Source: Epinephelus fuscoguttatus
Lineage: Eukaryota; Chordata; Actinopteri; Perciformes; Serranidae
DNA length: 64,000 nucleotides
Direction of reading: 5' to 3'
NCBI RefSeq assembly: GCF_011397635.1
Contig: NC_064770.1
Coordinates: forward strand, 19,499,707-19,563,706
Numbering within the stretch: the first letter of the stretch is position 1; every line of letters starts with the position of its first letter. Below, in pieces: positions 12,780-24,860 of this stretch. The notes below the pieces were generated by a model. It was given only the letters and a program-made list of their open reading frames with translations, was not told where the DNA came from and did not search any database. The translations under genes and the position numbers were made by a program.

Positions 12780-13172
12780 TGTTGTGTTCACACCCGGTGC
12801 GAATAAAACAATTCATGCGTGAGAATTACATGTAAGTCAATGTAAAGACTCAATTAGACATGAATTCCCACCAGGCGGCGAGATGGGCGCAACATGAATG
12901 ATGCGAAATACGCAAATTAAGCAAGTTTTCGCGTCATACCCTTATTTGTTACAGTTGGAAAATCGGAACTCCAGCAACCAATTCATGCCGCGATAGCCAA
13001 TCAGCATTGAGATCCTCCAGGGATGTATGACGCCAGGGACGTACCAGCAGGAATTAATTCATCTATTCAGCGTATGACGCCAGTTATTAGCCCGTGTGAA
13101 GCGAGTCAGCACAAAATATTCTAGTGATCAAGCTTGCCCCAGTAAGGGGACGTGTTTGGTGTGAACACAACA
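12780..13172. mobile_element. Harbinger-type MITE
   Basis: A 393-bp element whose ends are near-perfect inverted repeats (TGTTGTGTTCACACC at the left, its reverse complement at the right). It is flanked by the trinucleotide TAA on both sides (12777-12779 and 13173-13175). A 3-bp TWA target duplication is the mark of PIF/Harbinger elements. No coding capacity. Confidence 0.8.
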
Positions 13173-14660
13173 TAAGGCATCCACTGGTGCCAACTATATC
13201 TGTCAAGTTTGTTCGAATGGGGCTAAATAATGCTCCGAATTCCGGGTAAATTTTGGTGAGACAACAACTGGCATGGCCATTTTTAAAGGGGTCTCTTGAA
13301 CTCTCACCTCAAGACATCCGAATGAAAATGGTTCTATGGGTACCCACAAGTCTCCCTAAACTTGAGAAGACTTTTTACCAATTAATCTTCTTTTTTTCCT
13401 TACAATCGATGTTCTCCTTCAAACTAAAGCTGTGTATTTGTCTTTTTAAGGACAGGCACAACCAGCCTCTTTGAAGAACAATGGATTACCAAACACATTT
13501 ACACATTAGTAACACATTAAAACAGGATTGTTGTGGAACTCAACATATTAACTGTACTGGTAGTCTATACCAATTAGATAGTAAGTAATATTAACTCAAA
13601 AAAGACACCAAAATATATATTAGAGTGTGATTCCTAAACTCTCCACATAGTTTTCAACTAGCCTGTACTCAACAACAACAGCGTAACATGAATCCCTAAA
13701 ATTCAGTTACAGCTTTTCATTTTGGTGTGCCACCCCAACATTTTCAGTGGCCCCAACTGTCTATGGCACTGATTATTGATACCTTTAAATGAGATTAGGC
13801 TAGAGATCATCTTAGATTTTGGATAATATCATAAGTGTTGTCTGTTCCTGGTTTTAAAGGCAGCATTACAGGAAAATGATGTAATTTGCTGAACTTGCCA
13901 GACTGCTCGGGCTATTCTGTTATCTGCCTTTGCACACTTTATTTATTATATTTACAATACTGTTGATTATTTATCTAATATTTTGTGAAAGTACAAATAG
14001 TCAGCCCAACAGTGTCATTGCTATATTATTTTAAGGTATTCAGGAAATCTTAATTTTCTTAGGAAAGACAGGAAGTGTGTTCTGACAGAGGTAGGGCTGG
14101 GTGATATAGAGAAAATCATAATATTTTAAACCAAAACACACATCCTGTCTTTCCCAAGAGAACAAATATTCCTCAGTCTGCTTGAGTATAACGTGACCTT
14201 GACATGATAAAACACTGGATTGAATTCTTTAAGTATCTACTTTGTCTGTTTTCTACTTCTGGGTTTTCCAATTCATCTGTCAAACACATTTTTCCTTGCT
14301 GTGAGTGAGCCAATCATTCCCAAACACTCTCGCTATATACTTACAGCAAACTGTTCCCAGATCAGGCCTTCATGCTCTTCCAGGTATGTTTTATTATGCC
14401 CTACAGATGTGCGTAAAAACACCAAAAACCGCTGGATGGAAACACAAGTCTCGATTCAACTTGTGTCCTTTCTGTCCCAAACTAGGACGGCTGGAGCCAT
14501 TATCATGCACGTTGCGTCAAATGGGATGATCGGGTAGGTGAAGTATGTGACCGTGACTCAGCTATGCTTCCGAGTTTAAAAGTTAAAACCTCGACAGGAA
14601 TAAGGAGAAAAGAATAAATCGCATAAACCCCCTCCTGTCTGCTTCCACTTTCCCTCTTAC

Positions 14661-14760
14661 CTTCATGTCATAGCGCGTCAGTGGGGTCCCAACTTGGGGA
14701 GGCTTTGGGTGGAAGAAGAAACGCCTCCGCCTCTCGACATATCCCGTAGCTTTCGGAGAG
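14661..14760 (-). other. epn3: candidate first non-coding exon of epn3
   Basis: On the minus strand a GC-richer block ends in ATGAAG followed by a consensus donor GTAAGAGG (exon end 14661). A TTAAATA-like TATA candidate lies upstream near 14795-14805. Short ATGs in the block are followed quickly by stops, as expected for a leader. The right boundary is a guess; only a transcript would link it to epn3. Confidence 0.35.
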
Positions 14761-16939
14761 AGAGAAAGGAACTAGAGTACATACAAAAAAAAAGATATTT
14801 AAGGCGCAGAGGAAAGCCGTGTGTGCCGAAAATGTATCCAACACTAGTGCGCAGCGGTGCAGTTTTGTTATCAAACTTAGTTGTGTGTGTGCATATCTCA
14901 ATCCAGGGCTTGCAGATGGCACAGCCCCCCCTAAAAAAAAAAACACACACACACAGTAAAAATGGATGGAGAGGGAAGGGAGAGGAGAGGAGAGGAGAGG
15001 GGAGGGCGGCCTGCTCGGTGCATGCAGAGTCAGACTTAACCCTTTCACTGCCTGGTGGAAACGCATAGGGGAGCAGGTGATCTGGGCACACTCCAGAGTC
15101 ACACACAGGGATTGTGCTGCACAGGCACAAAATGAGTGGAGACACACTGTGAGGACAAATCTGCTAATGCCATATCTCATATCCTAAATAACAACAGTGT
15201 TCCTATATTACATTTCAGCAGATCACTGTGCAGAAAAATCACTGCAAGTAATCTAATATCTAAATATTTCTGAACATACACAGGTAGAAGCATGTTGGAT
15301 TATTCCAGCAAAGTGTGATACAAAGGTCTGAATGTATATGTGAATACCACAGACCCTTTATTATCCCATAGAGCAATGCTGGTAACTCTTCCTTGCAGGC
15401 TGAGTGAACATCCCAGAGGGACTTAGCAGCAGACCACATTTCCTTTTCAGCTGCTTCATCATTGCATCCTTGCTCTTTATTTATTTATCACAGCTAATGG
15501 GCTGTTGTCTGAAGTCACATCCCGTATATGCATTATACCTGCATTATGCCTAAACCTCGTCTGTATTCACCTTGGCTTGGGTTCAGTTAAGAAATGCGCA
15601 GAGTAATCTCTGTCAGCTACAAGCCGTCTATATGAAAGTACAGAGGGATCATATTGTGACGCTGAGTGGGGTAATGATTACCTAACTGAGGGAGAAGTGC
15701 AGGAGGGAGCAGTGGGGCCTTGTGACTGGTTGACCGAGCAGGATATACAGGAAATACCAGCTCCACCTTGAAACAACAAAGGCACGACTCTTGGAGACGA
15801 CACAAGGGCAAGTGTACAGAGATCAGGAGCTCATCAACCTGTGAAACTGGCTCTTGGAGAGGATATTTCAAGTTGTGATAAAGGGTTGAGGGAAGTTTGT
15901 AGTGTGGGAGTTTGGCCTCCGTTTACTTGTTGCAGCTCCCTGTTTGATTTTTATGTGACTCTCACTGATCAGGTCTGTCGAGCTCAACTTCATACACCTC
16001 CCCTGGCCCTCCTTCCTCTCTGTCTTGGCACCCTATGTCTTTATTTCTCCTGAAAACAGATGCCTGAACACTCTTTGTTTCCCAACAAAGGCGTGATGAG
16101 GTCAGTGCAGGGGGGACATGCAGGCGAGGTCTGGGAGAACAGAGGGGGAGGAGAGAGGGCTGATAAATAACACCAGCACTCTACTGCACGGCAGTGGCGT
16201 CACGCAGGAGAGGAAGTCTGACTTCTAATGTGTTTGTGTGTAGGTGCCAAAAACCAACATGTGTGTAAGGTTACTTTCTGTCCATGATAGCTGTCTCTCT
16301 TTGCTGCCCTCTAGTGGTTGTGTTTGTTTTCTGGTAGGTTGTATTCTTACCTGATTGTTTCTGTGATATTAAGCTGTATATTATAACTAAGGCTGCACAG
16401 GGCCCCAGGTTCACTCCATATTAGATGGTCCTATACAATGAGATTAGAAATTCTGAACCACTTAAACACAGTTTCAACTATCAGGTGTCCCTTTGACCCT
16501 GTGTCGAACTATTACATTGTGCTCAACTGTTGTAAAGTTGTTTTTTTATTGCATCTATTTTCTTCTGTCTATCAAGTAATTCTTGCATTATAATATTATT
16601 TCATCTATAGGAGCACTCAGTGTTCCTATAGATTTCATTATCATATCTATATGTATTCATTATCATAAGAGACCATTTTCATTATCATTCCCTGAATACG
16701 CTCCAGATTGGATCCACAAAATGGGTCCAGATCAGAGTCCACTTGCACAGTAAGACGGATCCAAAACATTTAAGGATTACGGATCCAGACCAGACCCTGC
16801 CCAGATCTGATTTCTACCTATTCCGAAGCAGTTTATCCTGCCCAGATTTGGATCCTCAATCGGTATGAACCATTTTGGATGCCTCATTCAAATTGTCTTA
16901 TCTGGCTGAAACTAGCTAAAGAAACATCTAAAATGTAGC

Positions 16940-17275
16940 TGACCAACATCGAGATTGCTTCATTAAAGGTCTGACAGTTATTTTCTCCAATAATCAATAT
17001 ATGTTTACAGTATAAACTGTCAGAAAATAGTGAAAAGGGTCCATAATTATTCCCGAAAGCCCAATAAAACACATACAAATGTATTTGCTGTCAGAACAGT
17101 CAAAATATAGAAGATTTTTAGTTTACTATCATAAAAACTAGTAAATATTCACATCTGAGAGGCTAATACGCTGAAAAAATGACAAACAATTAGTCAAGTT
17201 GATTATCATAATTGTTGCCTATCTATTTACTGTCAATCAACAAGTTGGTTAGTCAGCTTAATCATTTCAGCTTTG
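16940..17275 (-). mobile_element. Dispersed teleost MITE, minus orientation (copy 1)
   Basis: It reads in reverse like the elements at 26088-26348, 48049-48359 and 61257-61610: a GGCTGCAAC-type end, ATTAATCGATTA-rich subterminal DNA, an AAAATG-CAG-AAAATTGTGAA block and a CCCAAAGCC block. Boundaries are approximate because the copy is diverged. Confidence 0.5.
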
Positions 17276-18123
17276 TTTGTTCCATGGTGTTGAAACAGCA
17301 CCAGAGAGACCAGAGATGAGCAAAATCCAGCAGAGTGGTGATGTGAGGTGTGACTCTGCCCCTGGAATCAATCAGATGACGTGTTCAGATGATGCTACAG
17401 TGTGTGACTATTTGATGTGTTGATGATGAGGTCATACAGTTTCTATAAATACAAACCTGACTATATAAAAATGGTTTCTATTTTTACAGCTGGGGGGTTG
17501 GGTGAGTGAATGGCAGTGTGTGTCAGCTCATACACTATTGACAGCCAATAACCCAGTGTGACGTTGCACTGTGACTAACAGTTTAGCACCAACACAACTG
17601 AGCATTTCACTATGAGAAATTACAGTAGAAGCATTCTCCCTTGGGTTTTGCTGATATTAGCTTCATTTCCTAATTGTCTGGGGTCCCACAGACTGCACCA
17701 CCACTGTATGCAAAAGCTTTTTTTTTCTTAATATTTCTTTCTCTGTTGCTCTGACCACATTTAGATCAATAGGTTGGATGGTCCAGTTTGCTACGAAACA
17801 GACTTGAACATTTGTGATAACCGCAACAAAATATGGAGGCTAAAGCATTGCACTCACATGAAATAAAGAAATATTTCTAGTCTTATATGCTATGCCTCTA
17901 CATGAACAAATATTACTTAAAAAAATCATCATATAGAAACACAATGTGTAGGGGAGACCAGGGGCAATTGTAACATCTCAAACTGCATCCATTAGAAACA
18001 CGACTGAACTCATTAAGCACATGGTCTGTGATGATTCCTCTGCGCCTGCCGAAGGACAAACTGATGTCTCATGCTTGTCAAAGTTTTTCTGCCAAGACTT
18101 ATTTTTGAGATATGAAAGTTATT

Positions 18124-18482
18124 GGTGGCACAGCGGTGCACTGGTTAGCACTGTCACCTCACAGCAAGAGTTCTGGATTCGAACCTGCCAGCCGGCTGGA
18201 GCCCCTCAATGTGGAGTTTGCATGTTCTCACCTTGACAGCGTGGGTGTTCTCTGGATTCTCCAGCTTCCTCCCACAGTCTAAAGACACACAGGTTAGGTT
18301 AATTGGTGACTTTCAATTGTCTGTAGGTGTGAATGTGAGCGTGAATGGTTTTCTGTTTCAGTGTTTCAGCCTGGTCCAGGGTGCATCCTGCCTCTCACCC
18401 AAAGTCAGCTGGGATCGGCCACAGCCCACCCCCCACCTTCAAGTTGTTTTTAGGGATAAGCAGTCACAGTTGATGACTGAAA
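18124..18482 (+). repeat. Dispersed teleost repeat with tRNA-like B box
   Basis: It begins GGTGGCACAGCGGTGCACTG, contains a TTCGAACC box near 18178, then GGAGTTTGCATGTTCTC, CTTCCTCCCACAGTCTAAAG, AATTGGTGAC and GTGAATGTGAGCGTGAATGG. This string of blocks is a very common dispersed repeat in fish genomes. The family name is not certain to me. Confidence 0.75.
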
Positions 18483-18787
18483 GTATTTTTTCCCTCTACA
18501 GTATTTTCCTCATACTTTCTTATCCTTTAATGTCTATGAATTAAAATATTTCAGTGACCACACTGCTGTCTAACATTTGATGTCTTTGTCAAATATTAGC
18601 TGCATTGTTTCTAGCCAGCAGGGTAGCTTGTGTCATGGGTGGTATGATTGGGGACAATTATTAAACTGTGTTACAAATGACCCTGACATCATCAAAACTG
18701 CCCTGCTTAGCAACATCAAAATAGATCTTTTCTTTTGCTCCTCAGTCTGAGGACCCTGTTTCAATGCCTGGCAAGAGCCAATTTCTT

Positions 18788-18971
18788 TTTTTAAGATTAT
18801 TTTTATTGGCTTTTTGCCTTTTATTGACAAGACAGAAGGTGAAATGGGGAGACAGAAAGAGAGTGGGGACTGAAATGCAGCAAAGGGCCGAACCCGCGGC
18901 CGCTGCAGCGAGGCAATGCCTCGCCTCTGTACATGGGGCGCCGGCACTATCCACTACGCTACCGACGCCCC
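18788..18971 (-). mobile_element. tRNA-derived SINE with intact target-site duplications
   Basis: On the minus strand the element begins GGGGCGTCGGTAGCGTAGTG (tRNA-like A box), carries a GGGTTCGGCCC-like B box, and ends near AATAAAAGGCAAAAAGCC with an A-rich tail. It is flanked by perfect 15-bp direct repeats (AAGAGCCAATTTCTT) at 18773-18787 and 18972-18986. Exact duplications imply a fairly recent L1-type target-primed insertion. Confidence 0.9.
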
Positions 18972-19244
18972 AAGAGCCAATTTCTTGTCCTTTCAAAATC
19001 TTCAGTGTCTATGAATCAGAAGTTTTCTTATCTTTAAATACCACCTTACTTGCTGAAATCAACATATTTTTTGAACTATTATTTTTGGTTTATAATAGAT
19101 GCCTGATATTGAAACTCAGATTCAAAACCAGGTTTGAACCACTTAATTTTTCCACATTTTATACAATGGGCATTCTAACATCTCGCAATGCACCAATCAG
19201 AAACAAGACAGAACTATGAAACTCAGCACACGTTGGTGGTAAGT

Positions 19245-19264
19245 TAAGGTAAGGTAAGGTAAGG
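19245..19264. repeat. (TAAGG)n microsatellite
   Basis: Four pentanucleotide units followed by TTACTTTATTC. The following 19310-19810 contains blocks such as GTTAGGTTTCGG and AAAGAATATGGTTTG that resemble another dispersed fish repeat. No gene was seen there. Confidence 0.7.
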
Positions 19265-20329
19265 TTACTTTATTCATACTAGCAGGTCTACACATTCTCA
19301 CTCCGATCTTGTCACATATTGACGTTTTGGCCATGGACCAAAGGTACCCTGGGTGCGTTGGTTGTTGACGTTCTGGAATGCCGTGTCAAGTTCTGCCTGT
19401 TACATGCATTGTCTTCTTTCAAGATACACTTAACATTTACATACAGTCTCTTTCAAACACCGCAAATTGATATTGTATTTTTCTTCAACAACAAAAACAC
19501 GTGGTTAGGTTTCGGAAAAAAGAATATGGTTTGCCCTAGCATCTTAAGGGACACGAACACCACTCTCTCAGGTGAAAGTCCATGTTTGTCAGCCCCATCC
19601 ACCACCCCTCCCGTCCACCCCACTCAGACTTTTGCTGCCTTAACTTTTGTCCTTGTCCCGCTGCGTTTCACCCTGACGCTGCCAGGCATTGTTAAACTAT
19701 AATGGCAACCAGCCACGTATCATGCCGATGTCAAGGAATACCTTTTTCAGTTGGTTTCTGATGCTGCAGGTCACTGCCCAAACGCTGGACTTCGACCAGA
19801 GGGATCAGAGGGTAGATCTGGGTTGCAGTAACAGATGAGGCATCCTTCTTGACACACATTTCTGCTTGCCAACACACAAACTGATGTCTTATACTTCATA
19901 TGATTAATTAGAATGCTTTAATTAAATTAGAATTAATAGTTCAATGAATAATCTATATTTGCGCAAGTTTATTGTGGTGCATGATATAAAGGCATTACAC
20001 ATGTTGTTACAATCAATATTGTGACTCTCACATTGCTTGTAAAATCATTTGTTGACTGTTAAGTAGCACACAGACGTAAGTTATCTTCATAAAAACTGTA
20101 TTCAAATAATTAGGTTTTTGAGTAATGACATCGAAACCAAAAAAATGTTACACTTGCCCCCGGTCTCCCCTATAAACGAAGCAGCTACAGAGGGGGTTCA
20201 TCAGTGAATCATCATGAATTTCAGGGCAGACCTCTATTATACTTTGCATCACAACATTTCTGCTGGTTTCCTCTTGCCCTTGAGCCGCACATGTTGAAAC
20301 GAGATTGCATTCTCTATGGCAATCAGCCT

Positions 20330-21190
20330 TTCCTTTCAGTCCGACTGCATATCCCACCCACTCCTCAGGTCTCCAGAAAGAAACTATTATGTAGGCTGCT
20401 CATTCAGAGTGGCCTTGGCTTGTGTAAAGCATGGAGAAAAAGCTGCAGTGGTTCAGTATGTTCTAGCTCCTGCAATCAACAGACAAAGGACTGTGTGAAA
20501 TGTTCAGTTCAGTGAAGTCAGGTGAGGCAGGACATGTCCTTCACAGTGTGCCCTGGCTAAGCTTTCACTCTCAAATACCTGAGATGTTGTTGCAACAACT
20601 GCCTTCATGCTCTTCACTATAAGGAAAAGTAAAGGTTCATGCGCTTATAGCAGGGCTGAGCCGCAACTGGGGGACCGGTTTCAATTGACACCTTCTGTGA
20701 CCCACCCTCCAGGGGGGTGTAAGGGGAATTCACCTCAGGAGAAGTTTGCAGAAACTAAACAGCTAACCAGTTTTCCACTTATTAATACATATGAAAGCAA
20801 TGAAATAGAAAGACACTACGGTGTTTGACACTGACTGGACCCACAGCAGTCAAGCAATGGCTTCTGCTGGGGTATGGCAACACTGCTTAGACAAAAACAG
20901 AGCATTTTCTATCAATATATTTTGAGTATGGGGATGGGGGGCTCCCTAATACATATTATAATTACTGCCTAGCCTTATTGTGTTTTTTAAAAATGTCTTT
21001 ATACAATGACAAATCAAACCTGAGGCTGTATGAGTCCGAGAGCAGAGTGCGAGCTGTTTCTCCAGTCTTGACACTGAGAGCGTCGTGATCACTGCAGAAA
21101 ACAGAGAGGTTTGCAAGTGCTGCTCAAAACAGCCTCATGAATAACTAAACCTCAGATGCTCAGTGATGTCAGGCTGCACAGGCACGTATC
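20330..21190. repeat. Left copy of a diverged duplicated segment
   Basis: Shares ordered blocks with 23590-24140: a CCCAC(T)CACTC-TCAGGT block, GGCTGCTCATTCAGAGTGGC (20 identical bases), AATGTTCAGTTCAGT, CATGTCCTTC, CTCCAGTCTTGA, TGCAGAAAACAG and GTCAGGCTG. The order is conserved with indels. The two copies flank the Dexras-like gene. Confidence 0.75.
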
Positions 21191-21671
21191 TTCAAGTGGC
21201 TTCTGTTGGGAGAACACTGTGTGATGTGAACACAAAAACACTTTGAAGATACAAACCACAGAACAACTGAAAATACACAAAATGATTATTGTCACCATGA
21301 CAGTATTTTGAAAGAAGAGAATGATTTAAATTAGTGCTCATCAGCTGTGGCCATGACAACAAGCGTTTGGGCAATTACCTGTCCATCCATTTATTCATAA
21401 TGAGGCAGGACACATCTGAACAATTATGTTTGAATATATCAGATTGCTATTTTTTACACAAAGGTTTATCTCAGGACAAAATATTCAGAGGCATAATTTA
21501 AATGTTATTTGAAGACTCATCTGGAGCTCATCTCTTTAAAGGAAAATTCCTGTAGTTTTAATTAGAGATCTTGAGTGCTGTGTCTGTATGGGGTGCTCAT
21601 TTGTGTTTCTATAAAAGGAGTGTGTTATGCGTGATGAGACGGTGACGCAGACACTGCGCTTGGTGTGGGTG

Positions 21672-21677
21672 TATAAG
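21672..21677 (+). promoter_or_regulatory. TATA-like box of the Dexras-like gene
   Basis: TATAAG lies 37 bases before the first in-frame ATG (21709). A start site about 30 bases downstream would leave almost no leader before 21709. This favours the better-context ATG at 21772 (AACATGG) as the real start. Confidence 0.45.
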
Positions 21678-21708
21678 AGGAGCCACTCGGCTCCGTATCG
21701 GTGCTCAC

Positions 21709-22947
21709 ATGGGGAAGCAACTGGGTCTTCAGACTCATGATAGCCTCTCGGTGTCTGGAATTGAAACAAACATGGAGATGAACGCAACAGAGAAGCTTTA
21801 CCTTCCCGTTGATGGCATCCTCGAAATGTTCAACCATCTCACCGGGCATCACCATGCAGGCATCACGCACCCAGGTCTCCAGAGCGCAGCCCTCACCCCA
21901 GTAGCCCAGCACCCTAAAGTCTCAAGCATATCGAAGGCGGGCATGGGCATCATCAAAACGGTTAAAGGGCGCTGGAGGCAGCAAGAAAAGAGAGCAAGCA
22001 GGTCCTCGAGTTCTGGAAACAGGCAGGTATCGAGTGATCGACTCCCGAAACGGTCCGTGGATCTGCTGGAGCTGGGTCTGACCAAGCCCAAGAACTGTCA
22101 CAGAGTAGTTGTGCTTGGCGCACGGAAAGTGGGTAAAACCAACATCCTGCATCGGTTCTTGGGTAAAGAGTTTGAAGAGGATTATGAACCCACGACGGAG
22201 GACTTCCACAGAAAGCTGTTCCACATTGGAGGAGAGGCTTATCAGATTGATCTCCTGGACGCCACAAGTGAGAGGGACTTCCCTGCAAAACGGAGGTTAT
22301 CCATACTGACAGGTGAGCCCTCTGACTGATTATCAACTGAGATACAATTTTGGTGTTTCAGGAAAATGTTTTTTAACAAAAAAATGCCATGGAAATGTAA
22401 CCTGTCACTAATTAAAGTGTTCTGTCTCTCTCCAGGTGACACCTTCCTGCTCGTCTTCAGTCTGGATGACAGAGAGTCCTTCAATGAAATCTGTGAGCTG
22501 CTCGACGAGATCAAAGCTGCCAAGGCAAAGTTACTGAAATTAAAACATCCCCCGAGAGTACCTGTGGTGATATGTGGGAATAAAGCGGACTTGGAATCGC
22601 AGAGAGCCGTCAGACGCTCAGAGGTGACACACATCCTCGGTGGGGACGTCGCATACTTCGAAACCTCTGCTAAAGACGACACCGGACTTGAAGGTGTGTT
22701 CAGGGCCCTCGCGGCTCTAGGTGGACTGCCGGACGAGACGAGTCCGTCACGACATCAGATCGTACCCATCCTCACCTACCAGTCGATGTGCATCGGCCAG
22801 CGAGGTAGAGGAGGGAGCCGGGGAGTCGGTGCGCCCTGCGCCGCCGTGGAGCCACTGGCGCGCCGCCCGAGCTTCACCAGCGACCTGCGGCTGGTGCTGA
22901 GATCCAGCACCAAACAAAACAAACCCGAGAGGTGTCAGATTCAATGA
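21709..22947 (+). CDS. Dexras/Rhes (RASD)-like small GTPase with long N-terminus
   Basis: Two exons, 21709-22312 and 22436-22947 (1116 nt, 371 aa from the first ATG). The GTPase core resembles RASD1/RASD2: P-loop GARKVGKT (137-144), PTTEDFHRKLF effector loop, FPAKRRLSILTGDTFLLVFS, GNKAD (249-253), ETSAK (277-281), the ARRPSFTSDL motif near the end and a C-terminal CQIQ, a farnesylation-type CAAX box. The intron falls inside ILTG|D. Two oddities stand out. The switch-II DxxG motif reads DATS, so its invariant glycine is lost. The part before the P-loop is about 136 residues, roughly 100 longer than RASD1. The start at 21772 (Met22) has a better context than 21709. It is probably a fish-specific RASD paralogue; the exact name is unknown to me. 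By family it would act in membrane-linked G-protein signalling. Confidence 0.85.
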
Positions 22948-23086
22948 ATTTGTGAGCCTTCTCTATAAACCAATTGTAGTAGTATGCTGCAATGTCATAT
23001 TATGTAAGGAGTTATACTCTGTATAGCACCTGGCTGGACCAGTGCATTCATATTGTTTTTTTGTATGTACCTGTATATTATCCTGT

Positions 23087-23092
23087 AATAAA
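23087..23092 (+). terminator. polyadenylation signal of the Dexras-like gene
   Basis: AATAAA 140 bases after the stop codon, followed by a T-rich stretch. Confidence 0.75.
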
Positions 23093-23589
23093 AGTATTTC
23101 TAATTGTCACATGGGCTTCTGTTCTATCAGTTTATTCCAGACATGCAATGAAACATGTCAATAGGATGGGGATATTGTTAGACTATTTTCATCACCAATC
23201 AATTGTCCTCAAGTGGTGGCACAAAACATGACCGCAAGTGTGTGTGGGAGGACGGAGATGACTCACACACTGACCTTACACATCTCCTAGTATTTGTTAG
23301 ACACCAGAGATTGTTCATATTCCAAATCCTCCCACAAGGCTGCGGATGGCACCAAGGGTCGAGGTGTTACAATGCCCAGTTAGTCAGCACTATAATGGCC
23401 TACACTCTCATGTGTCACCGTGGTGTTTCTCAACACATAAAGGTTGGAGCATCATCTATTGAAGAGGGGGAGGTGAGAGACGCATTGAAGTCGGTGAAAT
23501 CAGCACCATGGAGAGAGCCCACATCAGACTCGGCTCTACTGTAGAGTAGAAAATCAATTTATAGCCCGCCTTAAAAACACTCAGACTTT

Positions 23590-24140
23590 TCTTCCTCACA
23601 TATCCAACCCACTCTTCAGGTTCCCGAGAAGAAACAAATGTGTGGGCTGCTCATTCAGAGTGGCCTTGGTGTGTGTGAAAAGGATGGTTTGATGGAGACA
23701 AAGCCTTGGTTTTTGAGTTTCCTGCAATGAGCTGACGAAGTTTGGTGCTCCTTGGAGGTTAATGTTCAGTTCAGTACTTAAAAGTGCGTCAGGGTGGCAT
23801 GTCCTTCGCTGTGTTCCCTTTCTAAACCCTCTCTCGTCAAATACAAGACCTACTGACAGATGGTGAACACATTTGTAAAGCAGAGGTAATGATTTATGCC
23901 CTTATACTGATGTTACCAGCATTGTTTAGATCATTTACAGAGTGGGAAATGAAAGCAGACTGCATTTACTGACAGTGCTGAAGAGGACTCATCATCAGGG
24001 TTTATGAATCATAGAGCAGAGAGGGAGCTCCAGTCTTGATACAGTGTCGTGATTTCTGCAGAAAACAGCAGGGATCGTATACAAGAACGTTAAAATCATA
24101 GATGCAGTTACGTCAGGCTGTACAGCCACATTTGTGCATG
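23590..24140. repeat. Right copy of the diverged duplicated segment
   Basis: The partner of 20330-21190, in the same orientation. It is shorter and shows no recognisable duplicate of the GTPase exons beside it. Confidence 0.75.
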
Positions 24141-24860
24141 TTCATATACTGACTGAATCCACATCAAACTGTCACTAACAATCAGGGAGAAAAATCTGGT
24201 TACACTTTATCTTTATGGTCCATAATGTCTTTAAAAAATCTATATCTATATATCTCTACAGTATATATTTCTCTATACCCTGTGCCACATTACAAAGTTC
24301 TGAGACTGTTATTTACCTTTACTTTGTTGAGTTTATAATCAGTGTTAGATTGCCAGAGGATTTTGCTTCAAACACAACTGAACATCATCTCTCTCTCCTC
24401 CATAATTGTAGTCCCAGATTATCCCGGTTAAGTTCAAAGGAAATAATTACGATATTAACAAATTGCTGACAAAGTATTGTGTGAAATGTACCTACTTATA
24501 AGGCTCAATTATTATCTTTATGCAGCCAAAGGGAGTTGGGGTGTATCTAAAGAAGGAGACGCAATTTCCTGTGTATTGGGAGAACAATAATTATGTTTGG
24601 ATGGCAGTACAATACCTTAATGAGAAATGTCGCACTAACAATAACTGCGTGACAGTACTGGGGGGCTTTTAAAAATAGAATACATTATGTTCTCATCCAA
24701 ACAAGAGTGATGGCAGTTATTACAGTATGATACAGAGTCAATATAATATAAACGCCCGTGGGGCCTGTTTTATTTCTCTGTACATGTCATCTATACAGCA
24801 GCGTAACACAGAGGAGGAAAAACTCAATACAATGTGAAAAATGGCAAAGCCTTTAAGACA

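Larger units (their letters stand above)
11077..21671. other. Gene-poor spacer between epn3 and the Dexras-like gene
   Basis: No protein exon could be supported. The longest open frames (14668-15180 minus, 19319-19702 plus) are low-complexity or repeat-derived. The spacer holds the candidate epn3 leader exon, a Harbinger-like MITE, fragments beginning GGGCTGGG(C/T)GATA (about 12572 and 14095), a copy of a dispersed MITE (about 16940-17275), two tRNA-like dispersed repeats (18124-18986), a TAAGG microsatellite and the left member of a diverged duplicated segment (20330-21190). Confidence 0.6.

Noticed and set aside
14668-15180. 170-codon and overlapping 155-codon minus-strand frames
   Set aside because: The two frames overlap on the same strand and are made of Ser/Leu/Pro-rich translations of CT-rich repeats (AGAGGGGAGG-type). 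No domain was found.
18764-19219. 151-codon plus-strand frame
   Set aside because: It reads through the antisense of the tRNA SINE and its flanks, with no conserved protein features.
19319-19702. 127-codon plus-strand frame
   Set aside because: Probably dispersed-repeat sequence (GTTAGGTTTCGG and similar blocks). No domain.
24141-24860. Possible second Dexras-like gene next to the right duplicate segment
   Set aside because: No P-loop, NKxD or CAAX-like sequence in any frame, so the duplication did not leave a recognisable gene copy here.
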